64,000 bases of DNA from CAWHJB01 sp963698715. GTDB lineage: Bacteria > Chloroflexota > Anaerolineae > Anaerolineales > UBA4823. Shown piece by piece: positions 44,180 to 53,151 of this stretch (its first letter is position 1; every line of letters starts with the position of its first letter). Position numbers and translations under genes: made by a program. Location of the stretch: NCBI GenBank assembly GCA_963698715.1, contig CAVORW010000006.1, positions 124,001 through 188,000 of the forward strand. The letters are read 5' to 3'. The notes beneath the pieces were generated by a model. It did no database searches and was not told where the DNA came from. It saw only the letters and a program-made list of their open reading frames with translations.

Positions 44180-45728
44180 TTTCCGAGTTCGCCAGCGTGA
44201 TTATTTGCTGGAGATAACGCGTGCCATCACCCAGGAATTGGATCTGGATAAGCTCCTGGAACGCATATTAAATATCTCTGTCGAAATGCTGGCAGGACAG
44301 GCAGGCTTAATCGCTCTGCGTGAAGAGCAGGGGGGCTGGATTGTGGGAGCATCCCATGGCATCCCCCCTGCATTCTTGCGCTATCTCGAGCCGTTACTGG
44401 CTCAGATACCTGAGCACGAAGAACCAGCACGATTCGAACTCGCCGAGATCAATCGATTGCTGCAGAGCCTCACGCGTGCAACTAGCCTGGGTTTACTGAC
44501 AGGGGTCGCGCTGCCGATGCTGGCTCGCAAGCGCGTTGTGGGGGTTATTTTTATCTTCCGAAATTACCAGGGTGTGTTTTCCGCCAACGATCGGGCCCTC
44601 CTGCAGAGCTTTGCAGATCAGGCTGCCATCGCGGTTCACAATGCCCAACTTTATACACAGGTCTCTCATGAAAAACGCCGGATGGATGCATTATTGGATT
44701 CAGCCGCGGATGGGATATTTATTCTGCGCTACGATCACACCATCGAACATTGCAATCCAGCTTTCGCCCGAATGCTTGATGAACCTGTGGAAAAAATCCT
44801 TGAAAAAGAGCATCAAGAAGTTGTTCGCTGGCGAAAACATGACGGTGTGACGCTGGAGGATGCTGAGGCCGGCGGTTGGCCACTGACACCGAATGCCAAT
44901 CTTTATGTGGAAGGTGACCTTGAACGCAGGTCCAACGGAACTTTGCCGGTTGGGATAACGTATGCCCCGCTCGTTTCTGCTGAAGGTAATCTGGTGAATA
45001 TTATCGGGTCAGTACGCGATATTACCCGCTTCAGAGAAGCTGAAGAGTTAAAAAGTACGTTCATATCTGTAGTCAGCCATGAATTAAAGACCCCGGTTGC
45101 CCTGATTAAGGGCTATGTCAGCACCTTGCGGCGTGAAGATGCGACCTGGGATCGAGAAATTGTTGCCGACAGCCTTGCTGTGATCGAAGAAGAGGCAGAT
45201 CATCTAACTGAATTGATTGAAAACCTGCTGGACGCTTCCCGATTACAGGCAGGCGCCCTTTCAATCACTCGCTCTGACGTAGATTTAAACTTGCTCGCCC
45301 GCCGGATCGCTTCTCGTCTTTCTACCCAATCCGAGATTCATGATATTGTGGTTGATTTTTCAGCCGATTTCCCTATTGTGTTTGCCGATGAGGATCGGCT
45401 GACGCAGGTCTTTACGAATCTAATCTCGAATGCAATAAAATATTCGCCGAATGGTGGGGAAATCCGGGTTGAAGGAAAAATCAGGCCTCGCCAGGTGATT
45501 GTATGCGTAACGGACGAAGGTCCTGGGATTGCTGCCCGTGATATCCCATTTATTTTCGATCGTTTTTATCGCTCGTCTGAAGCCTCTCGAAAAACAAAAG
45601 GGGCTGGGTTGGGGCTTTATCTGGCGCGGGCCGTAGTTGAGGCGCATGGCGGACGGATCTGGGTTGATCCCAAACCTGGTGCAGGCGCTCGAATATGCTT
45701 CTCCTTGCAAAGAGACGATCAGCGCTAG
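44169..45728 (+). CDS. GAF-PAS sensor histidine kinase
   Basis: 519 residues. No ATG is available at the front; TTG at 44169 (or 44172) with GAGG about 9 bp upstream is the likely start, overlapping the previous gene. GAF domain (about 10-160, LFQSFADQAAIAVHNAQLY-like block LLQSFADQAAIAVHNAQLY in part), PAS (about 170-290, DALLDSAADGIFIL), HisKA with His304 in VVSHELKTPVALIKGY, HATPase_c with NLISNAIKYSP, DEGPGIAARDIPFIFDRFYR and GAGLGLYLARAVVEAHGG. No membrane helix, so it is a soluble kinase. No response regulator is adjacent. Confidence 0.9.
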   Translation: MLPDFRVRQRDYLLEITRAITQELDLDKLLERILNISVEMLAGQAGLIALREEQGGWIVGASHGIPPAFLRYLEPLLAQIPEHEEPARFELAEINRLLQSLTRATSLGLLTGVALPMLARKRVVGVIFIFRNYQGVFSANDRALLQSFADQAAIAVHNAQLYTQVSHEKRRMDALLDSAADGIFILRYDHTIEHCNPAFARMLDEPVEKILEKEHQEVVRWRKHDGVTLEDAEAGGWPLTPNANLYVEGDLERRSNGTLPVGITYAPLVSAEGNLVNIIGSVRDITRFREAEELKSTFISVVSHELKTPVALIKGYVSTLRREDATWDREIVADSLAVIEEEADHLTELIENLLDASRLQAGALSITRSDVDLNLLARRIASRLSTQSEIHDIVVDFSADFPIVFADEDRLTQVFTNLISNAIKYSPNGGEIRVEGKIRPRQVIVCVTDEGPGIAARDIPFIFDRFYRSSEASRKTKGAGLGLYLARAVVEAHGGRIWVDPKPGAGARICFSLQRDDQR

Positions 45729-45772
45729 TGCGGCCAGCTTGGAAAACCAGGGACGGGGCGATAAATATACAA

Positions 45773-45800
45773 GTATGAGTGGGTGTTCCCACGTTCATAC
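45773..45800 (+). terminator. Hairpin after the histidine kinase gene
   Basis: GTGGG/CCCAC (45779-45783, 45788-45792) with loop TGTT, extended by GTATGA/TCATAC across a 2-nt bulge. It is followed by CCTTATAT, so a weak terminator at best. Confidence 0.4.
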
Positions 45801-46019
45801 CCTTATATCTGGCAATCGCCCAAGAGAATTCTGAAGAACTCCCACTAAACCAGTAAAAGAGTTGATGGGGTTGTAGTATTATTAGCTTGGATGCGCAGCT
45901 TGTTATTTTGCGCAACCACAATTTAAAACAAGCATAACTGCTCAATTTGAGGATGAGATGAATGGCAAACTCTCTTCAAGTACGAGCAGTGACAAACTAT
46001 CAATGAATTGGAGAGTTTA

Positions 46020-47363
46020 ATGCCCAAAACGATGATTAATTGTCCAAACTGCCGCCAACCCGTTTCAGTGGAGGTAGAGCAACTTTTTGACCAGGGATTC
46101 GATCCAAGCGCAAAACAGCGATTATTATCAGGGGCATTTAACCTGGTTCAGTGCCCACATTGTGGTTACCAGGGCAATCTGGCGACCCCGATTGTATATC
46201 ACGATCCTGCTAAAGAGTTGTTAATGACCTTTGTTCCAGCAGAAATTGGCTTGCCTCGTAATGAGCAGGAGAAAGTGATCGGATCAATGATCAACCAGGT
46301 TATCAATAACCTGCCGCAGGAAAAGCGTAAAGCCTATCTGCTTCAGCCCCAGAGCGCGCTGACAGTTAAAGGGTTGATTGAGCGGATCCTGGAGAAAGAT
46401 GGTATTACTCATGAGATGATCGAGGCTCAGCAAAAACGCCTTAACTTGATTCAGCGATTGATGACTGCTTCTCAAGATGTGCTCGAAGAAATCGCAAATC
46501 AGGAAGATCGAATCATCGACGCCGAATTTTTTGGGCTGCTTCGCCGTTTGGTTGAGGCTTCGATGATGAACGGTGACCGCGAATCGGCCCAGGCATTGGC
46601 CGAACTTCAGCAAAAATTGATGCCAATAACTACATTCGGCCGAGAATTACAATCTCAATCCAGAGAAGTGGAAGCGGCCGTAGCAGAACTTCGATCTGCC
46701 GGTGATGGTTTGACCCGCGAAAAATTGCTAGCCCTGATTGAAAATGCCCCCAATGAGGCGCGTTTGAACGCTTACGCCAGCCTGGCGAGACCGGCTCTGG
46801 ATTATAGCTTCTTCCAACTGCTTAGCGATAAAATTGAACGGGCGCGAGGCGATGGCCGAACGCGTCTGGTCGAACTGCGCACTAGGCTGCTGGAGCTCAC
46901 CAGTCAAATTGATCAACAAATGAAAGAGCGGGCAAATACAGCTCGCATACTGTTGGATGAAGTCCTGAACTCCGAAAACATCGAAGAGTCTGTACTGGCG
47001 AATTTGTCCGCAATCGACGAGTTCTTTGTCCAAGAATTGAACTCGGCAATGGAAGCATCAAGGGGCAAGGGTGATCTGGATCAGATAAGCAAATTACAGC
47101 AAGTGGTCAACGTGCTCGAGCAGATGAGTGCTGCTCCGCCGGAAGTTGCTTTGATTGAAGAGCTGCTGGATGCGCCGGATGATGCCGGGTTGGATCAATT
47201 GCTTGCAGAACACCAGGATGAGATCACCCCCGATTTTATCTCAGCCTTGGCAAACGTCATGGGTCAGGTCGAAGCAGGCGATGATAAAGAGTTTGCCCAA
47301 AAAGTACAGAATGTTTATCGCAAAGCGCTGCGTTATTCCATGCAGAAGAATTTTGGCGGATAA
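46020..47363 (+). CDS. CpXC-domain protein
   Basis: 447 residues from the ATG at 46020 with GGAGAG upstream. The N-terminal CpXC domain has Cys8-x2-Cys11 (INCPNC) and Cys45-x2-Cys48 (VQCPHCGYQG) zinc knuckles with LMTFVPAEIGLPRNEQEKVI between domain and tail. The remaining 330 residues are almost entirely charged alpha-helix (for example RLNLIQRLMTASQDVLEEIA), suggesting a long bundle. Family function is not established. It stands alone, ended by a strong hairpin. Confidence 0.8.
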   Translation: MPKTMINCPNCRQPVSVEVEQLFDQGFDPSAKQRLLSGAFNLVQCPHCGYQGNLATPIVYHDPAKELLMTFVPAEIGLPRNEQEKVIGSMINQVINNLPQEKRKAYLLQPQSALTVKGLIERILEKDGITHEMIEAQQKRLNLIQRLMTASQDVLEEIANQEDRIIDAEFFGLLRRLVEASMMNGDRESAQALAELQQKLMPITTFGRELQSQSREVEAAVAELRSAGDGLTREKLLALIENAPNEARLNAYASLARPALDYSFFQLLSDKIERARGDGRTRLVELRTRLLELTSQIDQQMKERANTARILLDEVLNSENIEESVLANLSAIDEFFVQELNSAMEASRGKGDLDQISKLQQVVNVLEQMSAAPPEVALIEELLDAPDDAGLDQLLAEHQDEITPDFISALANVMGQVEAGDDKEFAQKVQNVYRKALRYSMQKNFGG

Positions 47364-47400
47364 GTGGTCTTCGCCAGGCTTGCGATCCAATTTGGAATAT

Positions 47401-47436
47401 AAGGGCTGTCCAAGATGTTCTTTTTGGACAGCCCTT
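47401..47436. terminator. Terminator-like hairpin between convergent genes
   Basis: Perfect 13-bp arms (47401-47413 AAGGGCTGTCCAA and 47424-47436) with a 10-nt loop. It lies between the CpXC gene and the convergent FHA gene; no long T-run. Confidence 0.65.
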
Positions 47437-47477
47437 CCTCAGCCGAGTAAACATGGCTTGCGGTTATGGTGGATGGC

Positions 47478-48179
47478 TTAACTCTTCATGGCAGGGTTTT
47501 CCAGCCTGAGGCCGTGACCGCGCACAGTAATAATATAGCTGTGGTCCGGATCAATGCTTGTAAGCCTGTCCCGTAGCCTTCGCACCAGGGCATCCAGCGC
47601 CTGTTCGGAAACTTCCACAGCTTGTTCTTTGCCCCAGACCTGCGCAATCAAGTCTTGACGAGTAACTACTTTTTCTTGCTGTTCGTAAAGAAGTTCAAGC
47701 AAGCGGAACTGCGATACTGATAGAGGCGGTAATACTTCTTGTTGGTTTACCCATACCCGCCGGGAGCGTTTTTCCAACTTCATGCGCCTGGGAAGGTCTG
47801 AAGGCGAAATTGGTTGGTTGGCCAAGGCTGCGAAATCGAACTCATTGATATCCAAGGGTACTGTTGCATCGGAATTTAGGAAGATAAATTGTTGCGCGAG
47901 AGCGATTTGAACAACATCGCCATCCTGAAGAGGGATTGATCCGTGCAGGGGCATGCCGTTGTGGTGGGTGCCATTTTTGCTGCCCAAATCTTCCAGAAGT
48001 ATCTGGTTGCCAGAGGGTACAAGCTTGGCATGTTGGCGTGATACTTGCCGGTCCGAAATGACAATATCACAGAGGGTCTCTCGACCTAACACGAGCGGCC
48101 CATGCACCGGCCAACGCTGGCCGTTCAAAGGTCCAGTTTGGGCAACCAATACGGGAACTTCTTCGCTGTTTTGCTCCAT
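47478..48179 (-). CDS. FHA-winged-helix transcriptional regulator
   Basis: 233 residues, GGAGGG ribosome site. N-terminal FHA domain (about 8-105) with the phosphothreonine-binding residues in LGRETLCDIVISD, VSRQHAKL and GSKNGTHHNG. C-terminal OmpR/PhoB-type winged helix (about 130-228, LSVSQFRLLELLYEQQ, ALDALVRRLRDRL, YIITVRGHGLRL). There is no receiver domain, so the input is a phosphothreonine peptide rather than a phospho-Asp. It is encoded divergently next to a Ser/Thr kinase, its likely partner. Confidence 0.9.
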   Translation of the reverse strand: MEQNSEEVPVLVAQTGPLNGQRWPVHGPLVLGRETLCDIVISDRQVSRQHAKLVPSGNQILLEDLGSKNGTHHNGMPLHGSIPLQDGDVVQIALAQQFIFLNSDATVPLDINEFDFAALANQPISPSDLPRRMKLEKRSRRVWVNQQEVLPPLSVSQFRLLELLYEQQEKVVTRQDLIAQVWGKEQAVEVSEQALDALVRRLRDRLTSIDPDHSYIITVRGHGLRLENPAMKS

Positions 48180-48320
48180 CTCTTACCCTCCACAGGTATA
48201 ATAACATAAATCGCCGCTATGGAATCGCCCTATGAATACGCTGCTTAATAAGCAAAGCGGGTGTATTTGCCGTGCAATCTGGCGCGCAGTGCCTGCTATG
48301 AACCAACCGAGAATTCTGTA

Positions 48321-49310
48321 ATGCCGACCCCTCTGAAAGCCGGCGAAATTTTACGCGGCCGTTATCGCGTTAGCCGGATAATTGGGCAAGGAGGCATGGG
48401 CAGCATATACTTGGCAGACGATATGCGTCTGGAAGGCAGGCTTTGCGCGCTAAAAGAGGTTGAACACGATCGAAGTGTACCGCCTGAAATGTTAAAGCAG
48501 GCCAGAGAGCAATTTCTGCGTGAAGCCACTGTTCTGGCCAGACTCGATCATCCAAATCTACCCAAAGTTTCCGACTTCTTCTCCATTGGAGGGCGAGATT
48601 ACCTGGTAATGGACTTTGTGCCGGGAAAAGATCTGCGCACATTAATGCTGGAAGCTCGTCAACGAGGGGATTTTCTCTCAGAACGTGAAGTCCTGAGTTG
48701 GGCCAACCAGTTGGCCGATGCGCTGACTTATCTCCACATTCAAGACCCGCCGATATTACACCGAGATATCAAACCAAGCAATTTAAAGCTTACACCAAGA
48801 GGGTTGCTCAAACTGGTCGATTTTGGCTTAGTGAAGATTCTGGCATCTGATGAAATGACCGTGACGGTATTGCAGGGACGCGGCACCGCACTCTATACTC
48901 CCCTGGAGCAATATGGTGGTGACTCGGGCCACACCGATGGGCGCAGTGATGTCTACGCCTTTGGAGCGACCCTGTATCATCTTTTGACCAATCATGCACC
49001 CACTGAAGCTCGAGAACGGTTTCTCAATCCGGGAAATCTGCCGCCTATCCGGCAATTTAACCCGAACGTAAGTCTGCGAACCGAGAGAGCCATTTTATGG
49101 GCAATGAATTTGCACCCTGATGAAAGACCTCAAAGCATTGAAGCCTTTCGCCAGGCGCTCCTGGGAGCCTGGGACCCGATCACCAGGCCGCGCGCGCCTC
49201 TGCCGACACCTACCCTTGCCGATCTGGTGTCATCACCCATCGAGCGGATTTTGGTTTTTTTGGCAGCCGGGCTGTTACTCGTTAGCCTGGCGGTGACGTT
49301 GATCCGCTGA
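48321..49310 (+). CDS. Hanks-type serine/threonine protein kinase
   Basis: 329 residues from the ATG at 48321; an in-frame GTG at 48261 is possible. P-loop GQGGMGSIYLA (22-32), Lys45 in ALKEVE, catalytic LHRDIKPSNLKL, DFG in LVDFGLVK, and GTALYTPLEQYGG activation/P+1 region with HTDGRSDVYAFGATLYHLL. A single membrane helix (about 305-327) ends the protein, so the kinase domain is cytoplasmic with no outer sensor. It probably phosphorylates Thr sites read by the divergent FHA regulator. Confidence 0.92.
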   Translation: MPTPLKAGEILRGRYRVSRIIGQGGMGSIYLADDMRLEGRLCALKEVEHDRSVPPEMLKQAREQFLREATVLARLDHPNLPKVSDFFSIGGRDYLVMDFVPGKDLRTLMLEARQRGDFLSEREVLSWANQLADALTYLHIQDPPILHRDIKPSNLKLTPRGLLKLVDFGLVKILASDEMTVTVLQGRGTALYTPLEQYGGDSGHTDGRSDVYAFGATLYHLLTNHAPTEARERFLNPGNLPPIRQFNPNVSLRTERAILWAMNLHPDERPQSIEAFRQALLGAWDPITRPRAPLPTPTLADLVSSPIERILVFLAAGLLLVSLAVTLIR

Positions 49311-49346
49311 AGCATAGCCTACACAATCCTGACCGTTTGAAAAGAT

Positions 49347-52181
49347 TTAATTCTTAAAATTCTTGCCAGGATTTAGCTGCCGCCAGCCCCAGGCAAGCAA
49401 TAATCCAAGTGCTGCCCCAATCAGGGTGGAGAAGAAGACACCCCGAGAGATAGACCCGATTAGTAAAATCTCACTGCCGGGCATCTTCATTGCCATATAG
49501 CTATATGTGGTAAGCCCGCCAATGAATGCCAGGAAACCACCGCGCACACCCCAACGCACTTGACCAACCAGGGCAGCCAGGCGATAAAACGACCAGGCAA
49601 TCCCTCCTGCAACCAGTAAAGCGATGAACCAGTCCCCTAGATCGGGACGAGTATTTAAAGGCAGCGGTGTGGTTTCAATAGGGACGGGCGTTTCAGTCGG
49701 CGTTGGGCTGGGCTCGGAGGTTGGTGTAGGTTGTACGGTTGGGGTTTCTGGGATCGCTTCCCCGTTTGGGACGGCTACATCAAATCTGAGCTTCGCCGAT
49801 TGTTTGGCAGGCTCACTTTCTACCCGAATTTCGAGCGGACCAAAATTCGCAACATTGTAGGTTGTTCGAGCAATACCGCCTACTGTTGTTTCAACTACCT
49901 GCGTTTCCAAGCCGCCCTGATTAAAAATGAAGCTGACCGGCGTGCCATCTGGGACCCGATGTCCGTTGTTATCTGCAATAATTCCGGTTCGAAGGGCAAT
50001 AACTTCACCAACTCGATATTCCGGAGGCGGCACAGGTTCAGGCGTGATTCCTTCCTCTGATGCTTCGGGTTCGGGTAGATCCAGCTCTAATGGAATGACT
50101 TGTTCTGGATCAGGGAATAAAGCTCGGTTGAGATCGTATACTCCTGGCACTGTTACAGGTAAAGCTCCGACTGCTCTAATTTCCCCAAATAATAAATAAC
50201 TCGCCAGATCTATGAACTGTGGGGCCTTACTGTAGAGGCTGTAATAAGCAGTGAGCTTGGTGATGTTGGTTGCATCCAGATAATAGGGGGCGTTGAATGC
50301 GAATACGACTACCCGTTTTTGCAAGAACAGATCCGGGCGTTCAGACAGAAATTCACTGAGCGTTTGATAAGAAGGATAATTATTGCTGGCATTTAGCATC
50401 GCGAATACAACCCAATGCGCCTGCCTCAAATCTTTCAAGATGAGCAAATCCTCATTGGGAGCATCCAGGAGTTCCTGCAAATCCGAGAGGGAATACGACG
50501 ATAGATTCCTGCCAGACACCTGCCCGCCGGTTGTAGGTCCATAACGACGCAGCACCGCTTCTTCAATTGCATCCATCTGGATGGGAGTGGTGGGTTGGCA
50601 ATCTGGACAGGCTTGTACCTGGCGGGTATCGCTGATAAATACGATTCGGTCATTCTGGTTAGGCGGGTCGGGGGCTTGGTCGTCAAGTTCTGCTTGCGAT
50701 GGGCTGATTAGAGTGGCTGCATCTCTGGCTACTTCGAAAACCACTTGATTACCCTGGCCAATTTGGTTAAGCTGGTTGGAACTGGGAAGAACCCGCCCGA
50801 GGAGAAATTCCGGATAGAGCTTGAACTTTAAGGATAGAATCCGCAACACAGAAGCATCCACTCTCTGGGCAAAGGCGGGGTCTTCTCGGTATTTCTGAGC
50901 GAAAAAGGCTAGCGTTCGCAGGGTTTCCGCGTACGAATCGGAAGACTCAGAAGTTGAGAAATCGGCAGCATATAACAGATCGTTTCCAGCCAGGAAAGCA
51001 TTTAATGTTACTCGGCGTGGGTCAAAGGTTTGGCTGGTGAGATCATAGAATCGCCGGATGGCCTGGCTGCCAAGGTTATCACTGATCATCACGCCGCCGT
51101 TATTTCTCCACGCTGCAATCGGAGCCAGCTCCATCAAGGAGTTGAACGCTTGCGGGTCCAGACTAACAGGTCGGGTTGTGGCCCGAATATTTCCCTGAAA
51201 GCCCTGATAGCGTATGTGGGAAGTGAGCAGTGCATCCGTTGTGCTCTCTGGGCTGCCGGCATTGCCGGTAGAGGTAAAAAATGGCTGCAGCTCAAAACTT
51301 TGCAACTGCTCCAGTGATTTGCGGACTGTGGACACTTCTTCTTCAGGCAAGCGATCTGAGCCACCCTGACCCGGAAAATGCTTGGCCACAACCACCATTT
51401 TCCCCTGGCTGCCCTGGTGAACGCCAGCGATATAGGCGCTGGCCATCTCGCTCACCCAATAGGGATCTCCCCCGAAGGTGCGGGTACCAAGGTCATTGAG
51501 ACCTTCCACATGGGGAGTCTCTAATATATCCAAAGAGGGTCCAATTAACATGTTAAAGCCTAGGGCAGTTAACTCCTGTCCCAGGACGCTGCCCACTTGA
51601 GCTGCCAGATCGGGCTTCCAGCTCGCGCCAATCGCCATCTCATTCGGTAAGGGAGTCAACCCAGTCAGGATCTGGTCATAAGGGTAGCCGTCACCTTCTT
51701 GAGGAATGGCGATAAAGAGTGGGATAAAACTTGGTGAGAAACGGGTACCTCCAACCGGATCGGTCATGATCCGCTGAGACGCGGCCCAGCGATCCATCTG
51801 AAGCTTGCGGTTCATATTGAGGGTTTGATTGAGAACTGAACCTTCTGTGACAAAATTACCATGCGCAGCCAGGAATACTACCCCTCCGATATGCTGATTA
51901 CTAACCAGATCGAAGATGTTTGAGCCTTCTTCAACCCCCGTACCCTCCATGGTAATTAAGAACAATTGCCCGACCTTCTCTTCAGGGGTGAGCCTTTGCA
52001 TGAGCTGGTCCGCTTTCTCCTGAGCCGTAGGAGATGTCTGTCGTACGGGAGAAGCCCAGGCTATTCCGAAGCTGCTCGTGGCGAGCGCGCAGACCATCAA
52101 AAGCTGACAAATAAACCTGATGGAGAACTTATTGTGCCCGGAATTTCGTTGATTTTGTCGAGTAATTGAGAACGCTCCCAT
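49347..52181 (-). CDS. GH3-like exported, membrane-anchored protein
   Basis: 944 residues. Signal sequence (about 20-44), GH3 N-terminal barrel (about 55-400) with KHFPGQGGSD (267-276) and the nucleophile motif MISDNLGS (Asp368), then a second domain (about 470-690), an Ig/Big-like segment (GEVIALRTGIIADNNGHRVP), a Thr/Pro-rich linker with PTPTSEPSPTPTETPVP, and two or three C-terminal membrane helices. The fold points to beta-N-acetylhexosaminidase (NagZ-like), but the DSH acid/base loop of NagZ is missing. Its start is uncertain. It lies 20 bp after the CoA-transferase-like gene. Confidence 0.75.
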   Translation of the reverse strand: MGAFSITRQNQRNSGHNKFSIRFICQLLMVCALATSSFGIAWASPVRQTSPTAQEKADQLMQRLTPEEKVGQLFLITMEGTGVEEGSNIFDLVSNQHIGGVVFLAAHGNFVTEGSVLNQTLNMNRKLQMDRWAASQRIMTDPVGGTRFSPSFIPLFIAIPQEGDGYPYDQILTGLTPLPNEMAIGASWKPDLAAQVGSVLGQELTALGFNMLIGPSLDILETPHVEGLNDLGTRTFGGDPYWVSEMASAYIAGVHQGSQGKMVVVAKHFPGQGGSDRLPEEEVSTVRKSLEQLQSFELQPFFTSTGNAGSPESTTDALLTSHIRYQGFQGNIRATTRPVSLDPQAFNSLMELAPIAAWRNNGGVMISDNLGSQAIRRFYDLTSQTFDPRRVTLNAFLAGNDLLYAADFSTSESSDSYAETLRTLAFFAQKYREDPAFAQRVDASVLRILSLKFKLYPEFLLGRVLPSSNQLNQIGQGNQVVFEVARDAATLISPSQAELDDQAPDPPNQNDRIVFISDTRQVQACPDCQPTTPIQMDAIEEAVLRRYGPTTGGQVSGRNLSSYSLSDLQELLDAPNEDLLILKDLRQAHWVVFAMLNASNNYPSYQTLSEFLSERPDLFLQKRVVVFAFNAPYYLDATNITKLTAYYSLYSKAPQFIDLASYLLFGEIRAVGALPVTVPGVYDLNRALFPDPEQVIPLELDLPEPEASEEGITPEPVPPPEYRVGEVIALRTGIIADNNGHRVPDGTPVSFIFNQGGLETQVVETTVGGIARTTYNVANFGPLEIRVESEPAKQSAKLRFDVAVPNGEAIPETPTVQPTPTSEPSPTPTETPVPIETTPLPLNTRPDLGDWFIALLVAGGIAWSFYRLAALVGQVRWGVRGGFLAFIGGLTTYSYMAMKMPGSEILLIGSISRGVFFSTLIGAALGLLLAWGWRQLNPGKNFKN

Positions 52182-52201
52182 ATCAAATAGTAACTTGATT
52201 T

Positions 52202-53032
52202 TCAGGCGGACGGCGATTGTTGATTATTCTCGGCCTCAATAATTTCATGCAGCAGTTGACGGCGTGCAGCTCCGCTCAGGGACTCCAGGCTACGAATACC
52301 TAGTGGATCGATAACTTCTCTCAACAGGCGGATTTCTTCCAATGATGGTAGTGGAGTTTCGTGAACATCTGGGGATAACTCCAGCTCAAATCCGGTTTTT
52401 GCCTGGATGCGAGTGATATCGACTCCGGGATGGTAGCTCGTGAGCCGCATTCTACCATGAGCAAAATCGAATTGGCCGAGATCAGAAACGAGATAGACTG
52501 GACCGGAACCCCGTCGTCGGGCCGGATGATGACCTAGACCGGATAAGAAGTCCAGCTCGGGCACAAAAGTCACTCTCGAATGCCGGGGCACATACAGATG
52601 AATATCGTCGATGAATGTTGTGACATCCGGAATGCCTCCGGAACCAGGCAATCTCAACCGCGGCTTGTCATAATCCTTGCCAAAAGCGATATTATTAAAA
52701 TTACCCCAGGCATCGATCTGTCCAGGGCGGAAAAACTCCTTGGGGCGTAATACGGGCAGCACATCTGCCGCTGCTCGAACAAACCCGACGTTGGTCATCG
52801 AACGGTCCAACCACAGGCTTTCGATCCGGGATAGGCTCATTGGTGCAGGTTGACGGCACATTCCCTGTCCAATTGCGGATGCAAAGTATAGATGCGGGGC
52901 ATGGGTGTAGCGTGCCAATAAGTAGCCAGCCGTTACCAACGGGGTTGCCAATCCTTGTGCAACTGCTTCACCGTCTTTAATTTGGCGGGAGATGCAAACC
53001 GCCATGATTTCATCTGCAGTAATATTGATCAT
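52202..53032 (-). CDS. Glutaconate CoA-transferase beta-subunit-like protein
   Basis: 276 residues from the ATG at 53032; an in-frame GTG at 53131 would add 33 residues, and neither has a good ribosome site. It aligns with GctB/IpdB-type subunits over its whole length: ITADEIMAVCISRQIKDGEA, IDAWGNFNNIAFGKDYDKPR, LPGSGG, and DLGQFDFAHGRMRLTSYHPG with TGFELELSPD. Where the Acidaminococcus GctB I recall has HIIVESG with catalytic Glu54, this protein has LYFASAIG, so the Glu is absent. No alpha subunit gene is adjacent. Confidence 0.8.
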   Translation of the reverse strand: MINITADEIMAVCISRQIKDGEAVAQGLATPLVTAGYLLARYTHAPHLYFASAIGQGMCRQPAPMSLSRIESLWLDRSMTNVGFVRAAADVLPVLRPKEFFRPGQIDAWGNFNNIAFGKDYDKPRLRLPGSGGIPDVTTFIDDIHLYVPRHSRVTFVPELDFLSGLGHHPARRRGSGPVYLVSDLGQFDFAHGRMRLTSYHPGVDITRIQAKTGFELELSPDVHETPLPSLEEIRLLREVIDPLGIRSLESLSGAARRQLLHEIIEAENNQQSPSA

Positions 53033-53151
53033 ATTTGGATACCAATCTTCAGATATTTGTTTTATGCCAGGCCATTGAGAAACCCCTGGCGTCGTAAAAT
53101 GCTTGTGGAGTGGACCATCTCTGTGGGTCACATTGGACCAAAGACTGAAAA

